Source of the DNA: Microcaldota archaeon
Lineage (GTDB): Archaea; Iainarchaeota; Iainarchaeia; JAADDC01
Direction of reading: 5' to 3'
Length of the DNA: 8,701 nt
NCBI GenBank assembly: GCA_027043825.1
Contig: JALUER010000079.1
Coordinates: forward strand, 1 to 8,701
A program made the translations under genes and the position numbers. The notes under the pieces were generated by a model. The model saw only the letters and a program-made list of their open reading frames with translations. It was not told the DNA's origin and ran no database searches. The first letter of the stretch is position 1. Every line of letters begins with the position of its first letter. Below, one piece after another: positions 1 to 4,846 of this stretch.

Positions 1-315
1 CGGCTTCACCCCGAGGGCAACCGCCTCATCTTCAGGGGAGTAGAAGGACCTGTAGACCTTCAGGGCCTCCTCGGGGGAGGAAGCCCAGGGAATGAGTTCC
101 TTCCAGAGCGCGTCCACCATCTCCCTTACGCTGCCGAACCGCTTCACGTCGGCGACCTCGCTGAGGAGGATTTCTCCCCCACCCTCCAGGACGAAGAGGA
201 GATAATCTCCAGGCCGGAGGTGCCGGTAATCCTCCTTCCACTTCCTCCCTTCGTAGCTCTTCTCCCCCCTCACGAGGGCATCGAAGACCCTCTCGTCCTT
301 TATGGTCAGTATCAT
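1..315 (-). CDS. ASCH-domain protein, C-terminus cut by window edge
   Basis: Partial gene: the ATG is at 315-313 and 105 codons run off the left edge without a stop. The N-terminal part looks like an ASCH (ASC-1 homology, PUA-like) fold. It opens with an MILTIKDE strand, then VRGEKSYEGR near residues 15-23, then LRPGDYLLF near 33-41, which match the family's 'G-K-x-x-E-x-R ... l-x-x-G-D-x-i-x-F' pattern. A VADVKRFGSVREM segment follows near residues 54-66. ASCH proteins are small putative RNA-binding proteins; no reaction can be inferred here. The gene is divergent from the DUF167 gene across a 95-nt spacer. A weak TATA-like TTTAACTT lies about 27 nt upstream of the ATG, which fits a leaderless transcript. 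Family call is by motif only; the substrate is unknown. Confidence 0.75.
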   Translation of the reverse strand, partial: MILTIKDERVFDALVRGEKSYEGRKWKEDYRHLRPGDYLLFVLEGGGEILLSEVADVKRFGSVREMVDALWKELIPWASSPEEALKVYRSFYSPEDEAVALGVKP

Positions 316-338
316 TGCTTCTATTTGGGTACGAAGGA

Positions 339-346
339 AAGTTAAA
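339..346 (-). promoter_or_regulatory. Possible TATA box for the ASCH gene
   Basis: On the minus strand this reads TTTAACTT, centred about 27 nt upstream of the ATG at 315. That is the usual archaeal TATA-to-start distance for a leaderless mRNA. The match to the TATA consensus is only moderate and there is no Shine-Dalgarno-like sequence before the ATG. Confidence 0.35.
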
Positions 347-369
347 CCTGGCGCCAGAGAGTGAAAAAG

Positions 370-408
370 GGAAGTAATTACCTTTAGAACCGACTACCAG
401 GAAGTAAT
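370..408. repeat. Direct repeat GGAAGTAAT flanking a promoter
   Basis: Two exact copies of GGAAGTAAT lie at 370-378 and 400-408, with a 30-nt period (about three helical turns). They bracket the likely TATA element (382-389) of the DUF167/PP-loop unit, and the second copy ends 2 nt before the ATG. The arrangement could be a regulator-binding pair, but two 9-mers may also be chance. Confidence 0.35.
382..389 (+). promoter_or_regulatory. Possible TATA box for the DUF167 / PP-loop unit
   Basis: The sequence CTTTAGAA is centred about 25 nt upstream of the ATG at 411, as expected for a leaderless archaeal transcript. It is a weak match to the consensus, chosen mainly for its spacing. Confidence 0.35.
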
Positions 409-410
409 GT

Positions 411-620
411 ATGGCTTTGATTAGGGTGAGGGTTCATCCGGGGAGTAGAGAGGAGCGGGTGGAGAGGAAGGAAGGGCTCTGGGAGGTCTGGGTAAGGGAA
501 GAAGCAAGGAAGGGGAAAGCAAACGAGGCGGTGATCAGGATCCTTAGAAGGTTCTTCAGGAGGGTGCGGCTGGTCAGGGGAGTGAAGAGCAGGTTAAAGC
601 TCTTCGAGGTGGAGGAATGA
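411..620 (+). CDS. DUF167 (YggU / UPF0235) family protein, short form
   Basis: A 69-residue basic protein with the DUF167 pattern in order: a first strand IRVRVHPGSRE (residues 4-14), then the conserved segment EARKGKANEAVIRIL (31-45), then the strand and loop VRLVRGVKSRLKLFEV (52-67). The 'GKAN-x-x-V' and 'G-x-x-S-R-x-K' signatures are both present. Family members are usually about 90-100 residues, so this is a compact version that keeps the core. No biochemical activity is firmly assigned to the family. The ATG at 411 is the only sensible start: the ATG at 407 meets a stop after five codons. The stop overlaps the next gene's ATG (ATGA at 617-620), so the two are likely translationally coupled. 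Confidence 0.85.
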   Translation: MALIRVRVHPGSREERVERKEGLWEVWVREEARKGKANEAVIRILRRFFRRVRLVRGVKSRLKLFEVEE

Positions 621-1819
621 TCATCTACGTCAAGTCCAAGAAGGACAGGGACGCCCTGAAGAGCGTGTTCTCTTCAGTCTACGGGTGGTCGCCTCCTCTG
701 AGAACCCTCGGGGTTGAACACAGGGAGATGGATGGCGCCATCGAGGAGATTCCTCCCGAGGACTTCACCCTAATCCTCCTGGGGAAGGAGGACGCCCGCT
801 GGCTGAAGGAGAACCACGACAACCACTTCAGGAAGGTGGAGGTCTTCTGGAAGGCAAGGGTGAGGAACGGGAGAATGAGGGAGCTCGTGGAGTTCGTGGA
901 AAGGGCAAAGCTCCGCTTTCTCTTCGACGTGAGGTGGGATGGAATGTACCTCCTCGGGAGGAGGACGAACTTCCTGGACAACGTCCGGCCCGGTGACGAC
1001 GTATACTTCGTTCCGGAGGAATGGGAATACAGGGGAATCCTCTCCGCCCTCGTGGGAAGGGACGTGGGCACCCCGATGATTCACCTGAGGGGAAACGTGG
1101 AGGTGCTCCACGCAGGTAGGGAGGTCCTGGCAACCGTGCCGAGGAACGGGGGAAGGATTGTGGTCAGGGAAACGCCGCCGATGAGACTGGAGAAGGGGGA
1201 GCTCGTCAGGGAGAACGGGGAGCACATAGAGGGGAAGGTGGAAGTGACGGTCCGTAAAATAAGGGAGGTGCTCGGAGGGAGGGAAGAGGTGGTGGTGCCC
1301 TTCTCGGGAGGAAAGGACTCCACCGTGGTGGCCCTCCTCCTGAAAGAAGCCGGGGTAGACTTTACACCGGTCTTCGTGGACACGGGAGGGGAGTACGAGG
1401 AGACCCACCGGTGGATAAGGGAAATGGAGAGGGTCGTGGGGAGGGTAGAGGTGGTGGAGGCGCCCGTGGCGGAGAGGTACAGGGAAGAGGGGGAGGACTA
1501 CCTCCTGAGCCGAAGCTGTACAAGGGACAAGATAAGTACCCTCTACTCCTTCGTGGAGAGAAACTTCGAGGATCCCGTCCTGGTGAACGGGGACCGGGTG
1601 GCCGAGAGCAGGGCCAGGAGCTTTCGCCCGGACCTGAGAAGGGACAAGTTCTGGGTTTTCTCTCCCATAAAGCTCTGGAGCTACCTGGACGAGGAGCTAT
1701 ACCTCTGGAAGAGGGGACTTGAACTACCAGAACTCTACAGGAAGGGGTTCTACAGGGTGGGCTGCTTCTTCTGTCCCTTCACCGATCTCATTGAGCACTA
1801 TGTAAGTAGACGGTGGTGA
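617..1819 (+). CDS. PAPS-reductase-like PP-loop ATPase protein (COG0175 type)
   Basis: A 400-residue protein whose C-terminal half is a PP-loop domain of the phosphoadenosine-phosphosulfate reductase / ATP pyrophosphatase superfamily. The PP-motif SGGKDS is at residues 230-235 within VVVPFSGGKDSTVVALLLKEAG, followed by VFVDTGGEYEET (252-263). Cys301 sits in SCTRDKIST and a CFFCP pair in Cys383/Cys386. These three cysteines resemble archaeal members that have a C...C-x-x-C set, possibly a metal or Fe-S site. Residues 1-200 form an N-terminal region with a 'RPGDDVYFVPEE' segment near 124-135; I do not recognise its fold. The true substrate is unknown: PAPS reduction, RNA thiolation and other adenylation/sulfur chemistries all use this fold. 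The ATG overlaps the DUF167 stop by 4 nt. The protein ends only 14 residues after the last Cys, and the last 32 nt overlap the convergent mscS gene, so its C-terminus looks short. Confidence 0.85.
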   Translation: MIIYVKSKKDRDALKSVFSSVYGWSPPLRTLGVEHREMDGAIEEIPPEDFTLILLGKEDARWLKENHDNHFRKVEVFWKARVRNGRMRELVEFVERAKLRFLFDVRWDGMYLLGRRTNFLDNVRPGDDVYFVPEEWEYRGILSALVGRDVGTPMIHLRGNVEVLHAGREVLATVPRNGGRIVVRETPPMRLEKGELVRENGEHIEGKVEVTVRKIREVLGGREEVVVPFSGGKDSTVVALLLKEAGVDFTPVFVDTGGEYEETHRWIREMERVVGRVEVVEAPVAERYREEGEDYLLSRSCTRDKISTLYSFVERNFEDPVLVNGDRVAESRARSFRPDLRRDKFWVFSPIKLWSYLDEELYLWKRGLELPELYRKGFYRVGCFFCPFTDLIEHYVSRRW

Positions 1820-2798
1820 TGGGGTAGGGTATGTCTATGCCCTCCTCCTCGAAGCGCTTCAGGATAGCCTCCCGTATCTCACTGGCGGTACTGAGCTTGT
1901 CCGAAAGCATAGTCCAGTAGCGGATCTCGTATATGACCTCTGAGTCGCCGAAGTCCACCAAGAGAACGACCGGCTCGGGTTCCTTCAGGACCTTCGGGTG
2001 GGAGGAGAGGATCCTCTTCAGGACGGACATGACCTTCTTTGGCTCCGCGTCGTAGGAGGCGCCCACCTGCATGACGGTCCTCACCTTCTCGTCTGGCATA
2101 TTGTAGTTCACCACGACGCTGTTTAGGATGGTGTTGTTGGGGATGGTCACGTACTCCCCGTTGAAGGTGAGGATCTTCGTATTCCTGAGGCCGATCTCCT
2201 TGACGGTTCCGGCTATGTCGCCGATCTTCACGGCGTCGCCGACCCGGAAGGGCGGGTCCGTTAGAAGGAGGATGCCGGAGATGAGGTTCTGGAGGGGATC
2301 CTTGAGGGCGAGGCCTATGACAAAACCGAAGATACCGGCGGAGGCGAGAATGGGGGTTATGTCTATATTCCAGACGCCTAAAAAGTACATAAAACCAAAG
2401 AACAGTACTATGGCTACGTAGACATTGTAGATCACGTTGAGGGCCGTCTGCTTCAGTCTCTCGTCCACGTTAAGGAAGCTTCCAACACCGATGAGCTCGA
2501 AGATAATGACCTTTCCCACCCGGAGAAGGGATATCACAATGAGGGCCACGAGGCCGCTGAGTATAACGCCGTGGAGGGCCTGGTTGGGTATGAGGTAGGC
2601 CAGGAGAAGGTCTATGAGTCCCAGGAGCACTGCAAACCAAAGGGGCTTCTCCAGAGCAGTGTATATTTTGTCGTCCAGGTCAGACTTGGTGAGGGAGACG
2701 AGCTTCTTTATGAGGCGGGTGTAGACTGGTCTAAGGGCAACGTAGAGGACTATGACGACGCTGTAAAGGAGGACGTTGGGGTCAAAGGCTATGTTCAT
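1788..2798 (-). CDS. mscS: MscS-family mechanosensitive ion channel
   Basis: A 336-residue inner-membrane channel of the small-conductance mechanosensitive family, which opens under membrane tension to release solutes. From the ATG, hydrophobic segments lie near residues 8-23, 52-70, 76-101 and 122-142. The pore helix ITPILASAGIFGFVIGLALK is at 147-166, followed by DPLQNLISGILLL. The conserved beta-domain follows: DPPFRVGDAVKIGDIAGTV (181-199), EIGLRNTKI (201-209) and the IPNNTILN signature (219-226). It ends with a C-terminal alpha/beta region closing IPYPITTVYLHSAQ. I chose the ATG at 2798 over the in-frame TTG at 2810 because a TATA element centred near 2826 lies 28 nt before the ATG but only 16 nt before the TTG. 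Its 3' end overlaps the convergent PP-loop gene by 32 nt. It is divergent from the pilin operon. Confidence 0.95.
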   Translation of the reverse strand: MNIAFDPNVLLYSVVIVLYVALRPVYTRLIKKLVSLTKSDLDDKIYTALEKPLWFAVLLGLIDLLLAYLIPNQALHGVILSGLVALIVISLLRVGKVIIFELIGVGSFLNVDERLKQTALNVIYNVYVAIVLFFGFMYFLGVWNIDITPILASAGIFGFVIGLALKDPLQNLISGILLLTDPPFRVGDAVKIGDIAGTVKEIGLRNTKILTFNGEYVTIPNNTILNSVVVNYNMPDEKVRTVMQVGASYDAEPKKVMSVLKRILSSHPKVLKEPEPVVLLVDFGDSEVIYEIRYWTMLSDKLSTASEIREAILKRFEEEGIDIPYPITTVYLHSAQ

Positions 2799-2820
2799 CG
2801 TTATTCTCAAGAGCGACGTA

Positions 2821-2830
2821 TTTTATATAA
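2821..2830. promoter_or_regulatory. Shared TATA element between mscS and the pilin operon
   Basis: TTTTATATAA is close to palindromic and is the only strong AT-rich core in the spacer. Its centre is about 23 nt before the first pilin GTG (2849) on the plus strand and about 28 nt before the mscS ATG (2798) on the minus strand. One TBP site could therefore serve both directions and give leaderless or near-leaderless mRNAs. Flanking BRE sequences do not clearly favour one side. Confidence 0.65.
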
Positions 2831-2848
2831 GGCTTCCCTAATAGGGAT

Positions 2849-3001
2849 GTGAAGGGTCAGGCCTCCTTAGAGTATCTCCTACTCAGCGGTGGTGTAATCA
2901 TACTCGCCCTCATCGTTGTGGGGTCCATAGTGGGGATTGGAAGGATATCCGAGGCACTCTCTCAAACGTATTCCACCCTTACCGGGAGGTTAATTCCATG
3001 A
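2849..3001 (+). CDS. Very short class III prepilin (50 aa), Flp-like
   Basis: A 50-residue protein starting at GTG, opening MKG then QASLEYLLLSGGVIILALIVV. This is a class III (archaellin/pilin) signal peptide: a short basic leader, cleavage expected after Gly3 by an archaeal prepilin peptidase, Glu at +5, then an unbroken hydrophobic helix. Only about 22 polar residues follow the helix, ending GRLIP, so there is no globular headgroup. That build resembles bacterial Flp pilins, used with TadA/TadC machines, and suggests a filament-forming subunit (inference). The GTG lies about 23 nt after the centre of the TATA element, so the mRNA is probably leaderless. The upstream ATG at 2847 is followed at once by a stop. 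The gene's TGA overlaps the next ATG (ATGA at 2998-3001). Confidence 0.85.
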   Translation: MKGQASLEYLLLSGGVIILALIVVGSIVGIGRISEALSQTYSTLTGRLIP

Positions 3002-3159
3002 GGTTTCAGGTAAGCGTGGAGTATCTTATAATGGTTGGTATAGGGGTGATCCTCGCCTTAATAGCCGTGGCAGGTATCTTTCTTACCTCCAACGTCGCCA
3101 CCCAGGAGCTGAACTCGCTGAAGTCCCTAAAGGAGTCCATAATAGGTGGTCTAAGGTGA
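2998..3159 (+). CDS. Very short class III prepilin (53 aa), Flp-like
   Basis: A 53-residue protein opening MRF then QVSVEYLIMVGIGVILALIAV, the same design as the 50-residue pilin just upstream: a two- or three-residue basic leader, Gln at +1, Glu at +5, and a long hydrophobic helix. A short polar tail with TQELNSLKSLKESIIGG follows. Phe replaces the usual Gly at the -1 cleavage position, which prepilin peptidases tolerate less well; this is the one oddity. The two small pilins look like tandem paralogues. The start overlaps the preceding stop by 4 nt (ATGA), and the stop overlaps the following GTG (GTGA at 3156-3159), so the genes are tightly coupled. Confidence 0.85.
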   Translation: MRFQVSVEYLIMVGIGVILALIAVAGIFLTSNVATQELNSLKSLKESIIGGLR

Positions 3160-3548
3160 GAGGATCTGTTTCTGTAGAGTATGTGTTTATCATTCTTGCC
3201 TTTGCCCTCATATACCTCTCCTTCGTCACCTACTATATCTCGGAGGCCGCGTTCTTCGGGGATGTGAAGAGACTAATCGAGGCGAAGACAGAGATGGCGA
3301 GGCTCGCAGCGGCGGGCTATTTTGTGTCCACCTCAGAGGAGGCCAACGTGGCCCTGGTAATAAAGGACTTTAACGGCACCTTTGAGATATCTCCACTCAG
3401 GGCTGACGTGAACGTTTCGGGGAGCTACAATGCCTGTGGAGGGAGAACCTGCTCGGTGTCGTTTCCCTACTCATTCGATATCTCCTCGGGGATGAGGCCA
3501 GGGCTCCACTATGTGGTAAAGGAAGGGGGTGAGGTGAAGGTAAAATGA
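3156..3548 (+). CDS. Class III prepilin-like protein with extracellular domain (130 aa)
   Basis: A 130-residue protein starting at GTG, opening MRG then SVSVEYVFIILAFALIYLSF. It has Gly3 at the predicted cleavage site and Glu at +5, followed by a transmembrane/assembly helix to about residue 28. The rest (29-130) is a predicted extracellular domain rich in beta strands. It has two N-glycosylation sequons, NGT at 73-75 and NVS at 86-88, and a close cysteine pair, Cys94 and Cys99, that could form a disulfide. Size and build suggest a pilin-like subunit larger than the two Flp-like ones upstream. Both ends overlap neighbours by 4 nt (GTGA, ATGA). The exact role, major or minor subunit, cannot be told from sequence. 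Confidence 0.85.
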   Translation: MRGSVSVEYVFIILAFALIYLSFVTYYISEAAFFGDVKRLIEAKTEMARLAAAGYFVSTSEEANVALVIKDFNGTFEISPLRADVNVSGSYNACGGRTCSVSFPYSFDISSGMRPGLHYVVKEGGEVKVK

Positions 3549-3832
3549 GGGGGGAGGTCTGGGCAGAGGCCCTCATAGTAGCGGCTGGTGTGGTCTTGGG
3601 TATATTCTTAGTAACTGCTCCTCTCTTTTCCCACCTCAACGCGGTCAAAACGGCGAGAACGGTGCCCGTACTCACCTTGGCGGAGGTCCTCGTTGAGCAA
3701 GGCACAATGGTTCCTTACAGCGTTTACCTCTTCGAGGTCAATAGGGGGAATCTGCTGGTGAAGGCCTTTCCTTCATCGAATAGGATAGCCGAAGAGATGA
3801 ACGGGCTTGGAGTGGAGGTGTACACACGGTGA
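3545..3832 (+). CDS. Pilin-like protein (95 aa), degenerate class III signal
   Basis: A 95-residue protein opening MRG then EVWAEALIVAAGVVLGIFLVTAP. The leader and the acidic residue at +5 match the class III layout of its neighbours, although the +1 residue is Glu and +3 is Trp rather than the usual Ser. A hydrophobic helix spans about 8-28. The small C-terminal domain contains YSVYLFEVNRGNLLVKAF (58-75) and has no cysteines or sequons. I read it as a minor pilin or assembly component; this rests on the leader and on operon position, since no named family is recognised. It overlaps both neighbours by 4 nt (ATGA, GTGA). Confidence 0.75.
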   Translation: MRGEVWAEALIVAAGVVLGIFLVTAPLFSHLNAVKTARTVPVLTLAEVLVEQGTMVPYSVYLFEVNRGNLLVKAFPSSNRIAEEMNGLGVEVYTR

Positions 3833-4083
3833 AAGGCTCATTTACCTTCGACGTCCTCATAGGACTGCTCCTCCTATCCCTTCTCTCGGGGCCCCTCTTC
3901 ACTTCCTTCCTGAAGTTCAAGGATGTCTTCGCCTCGGCCTCCTGTTCCTACCTCAAGGATCTATACACATCCGAGCAGAACTTGGCATCCTCCCTTGGGT
4001 TTAGTTTAAAGAAAACCTACTCCTCCGGGGAAGTCTTCGTGGACGGTGGCAACATCTCGGTGCTGGGGGTGAACTGTCGTTGA
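3829..4083 (+). CDS. Pilin-like protein (84 aa)
   Basis: An 84-residue protein starting at GTG, opening MKG then SFTFDVLIGLLLLSLLSGPLF. The basic leader, Gly3 and an acidic residue (Asp) at +5 precede a strong hydrophobic helix to about residue 24. The remainder is short and contains Cys39 and Cys83, possibly disulfide-bonded, and an NIS sequon at 75-77, as expected for a protein exposed outside the cell. The phrase 'FTFD' plus helix matches the 'F-[ST]-x-D' style of leader seen in many archaeal minor pilin-like proteins. Start and stop overlap the neighbours by 4 nt (GTGA at 3829-3832, TTGA at 4080-4083). Confidence 0.78.
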   Translation: MKGSFTFDVLIGLLLLSLLSGPLFTSFLKFKDVFASASCSYLKDLYTSEQNLASSLGFSLKKTYSSGEVFVDGGNISVLGVNCR

Positions 4084-4520
4084 GGGGACAGTTGTTCACG
4101 CTGGACGCAGTTGTGGCCCTGTGGCTTCTCTTTACCTCCATGTTCCTGCTCGGAGCGGCAGGACATGGAGTCCTCGACGCCGTCTCGGAGGACCTCCTTT
4201 ACCGGCGGTGGGAGGTGACTGTCAACCACGCCGTGTCTACCCTCCTTCTCGGGGATGGGGCCTGGGCTTGTAAGGTGAACGGTATCCGGGTTCCAGGTTG
4301 TGTCCTGACGACTGCCCCTCCAAGCCACGACTCCTTCTTCCTGAATGATGTTAACTGCTACCTGGAAGGGGACAGCACAGTTGCGAACATCCTGGGATGC
4401 ACGGATGCCCCCTCCAACGCCCTGATAAGCTACACCGTTTCTTTCCCTGTCTGTGTGGGGACGTCTCCCTCTTCCTGTACCGTAAAAACCCTTCGGCTCA
4501 CCATATGGAAGGGCCGGTGA
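4080..4520 (+). CDS. Six-cysteine minor-pilin-like protein (146 aa)
   Basis: A 146-residue protein read from TTG, opening MRGQ then LFTLDAVVALWLLFTSMFLLG. The 'GQ-[IL]-F-[ST]-L-D-A' leader is common in archaeal pilin-like proteins. If cleavage is after Gln4, Asp falls at +5 as in the other subunits. Residues 10-27 form the hydrophobic helix. The extracellular part has six cysteines (64, 74, 93, 107, 125, 133), enough for three disulfides, which suits a rigid tip or adhesin-type subunit at high temperature (inference). The TTG is rare but well supported: it repeats the 4-nt overlap with the previous stop seen at every other junction in this operon. The next in-frame ATG (residue 21) would lose the leader. 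The stop codon lies inside box C of the downstream sRNA. Confidence 0.78.
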   Translation: MRGQLFTLDAVVALWLLFTSMFLLGAAGHGVLDAVSEDLLYRRWEVTVNHAVSTLLLGDGAWACKVNGIRVPGCVLTTAPPSHDSFFLNDVNCYLEGDSTVANILGCTDAPSNALISYTVSFPVCVGTSPSSCTVKTLRLTIWKGR

Positions 4521-4572
4521 TGAGGGACACGGATGCTGACGTGTGATGATTGTCACCTACCCTGAGGCCTTT
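4509..4572 (+). ncRNA. Archaeal box C/D sRNA (2'-O-methylation guide)
   Basis: All parts of an archaeal dual-guide C/D sRNA are present in order. Box C GTGATGA is at 4517-4523, a 12-nt guide at 4524-4535, box D' CTGA at 4536-4539, a 3-nt spacer, box C' GTGATGA at 4543-4549, a second 12-nt guide at 4550-4561, and box D CTGA at 4562-4565. Both guides have the exact 12-nt spacing typical of archaea, and both C boxes match RUGAUGA perfectly. The flanks pair into a terminal stem: AAGGGCC at 4509-4515 with GGCCTTT at 4566-4572, with one G-U. Such RNAs bind L7Ae, Nop5 and fibrillarin and direct ribose methylation of rRNA or tRNA. No separate promoter is seen; it could be processed from the pilin operon transcript, whose stop codon (4518-4520) is inside box C. 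Targets are not identified. Confidence 0.88.
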
Positions 4573-4580
4573 TATACATA
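4571..4580 (+). promoter_or_regulatory. TATA box of the RNase P RNA gene
   Basis: TTTATACATA is a good archaeal TATA element centred about 23-25 nt before 4598, where the P1 helix of the RNase P RNA starts. It overlaps the last bases of the C/D sRNA terminal stem by 2 nt, so the two RNA genes are packed with no spare sequence. Confidence 0.75.
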
Positions 4581-4597
4581 ACGGAACGTTATATTCA

Positions 4598-4846
4598 GGG
4601 GCAGCGGACGCGCGGGTCTCGGGGAACTCCCGAGGAAGGTCCGCCCACCCGTTCCAAGAGGGGAGCAATCCCCCGGCCCGAGAGGGCCGCCCGGGAACAG
4701 AAACGGTACCTCCCCACCGGAGGGATGAGTGAGGCTACCGGTGAAGGTGGAGGAGGGTGAAACGGCCCGGGACGGGTGCAAGGGGCTCGTCCCCGCTCAG
4801 TCGAATCCCGTGGATCTACAGAAGGCGGCCTACGGTCCGCTGCCCT
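4598..4846 (+). ncRNA. rnpB: RNase P RNA, archaeal type A
   Basis: The catalytic RNA of RNase P, which removes tRNA 5' leaders. The ends pair perfectly as P1 (4599-4609 with 4835-4845). P2 is 4611-4616 with 4807-4812, and P3 is the hairpin 4618-4634. CR-I reads GAGGAAGGTCC at 4632-4642. P4 forms from 4637-4645 and 4824-4831 and leaves the universally conserved bulged U at 4640. CR-V ACAGAA is at 4818-4823, ACAGAAA at 4697-4703, GGGTGAAACGG at 4755-4765, and a GGGTGCAAGG segment at 4774-4783 resembles the L15 site that binds the pre-tRNA CCA end. A P12-like hairpin with a GAGA tetraloop is at 4675-4688. A P6 pseudoknot (4726-4730 with 4795-4799) supports type A rather than the reduced type M. 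The 3' end overlaps the stop codon of convergent nreA by 2 nt. Confidence 0.97.

Noticed and set aside
770..1408. A 212-codon minus-strand open frame inside the PP-loop gene
   Set aside because: It is rich in His/Pro/Leu, opposite a gene with clear PP-loop motifs, and has no promoter-like core.
1816..1822. GTGATGG, a box C-like sequence after the PP-loop stop
   Set aside because: The last base departs from RUGAUGA, and no CTGA lies at the required 12-nt spacing; it is mscS coding sequence on the other strand.
4520..4546. ATG overlapping the last pilin stop, an 8-codon frame
   Set aside because: It mimics the operon's overlap pattern but stops after eight residues without a leader or helix. 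The ATG is better explained as part of sRNA box C.
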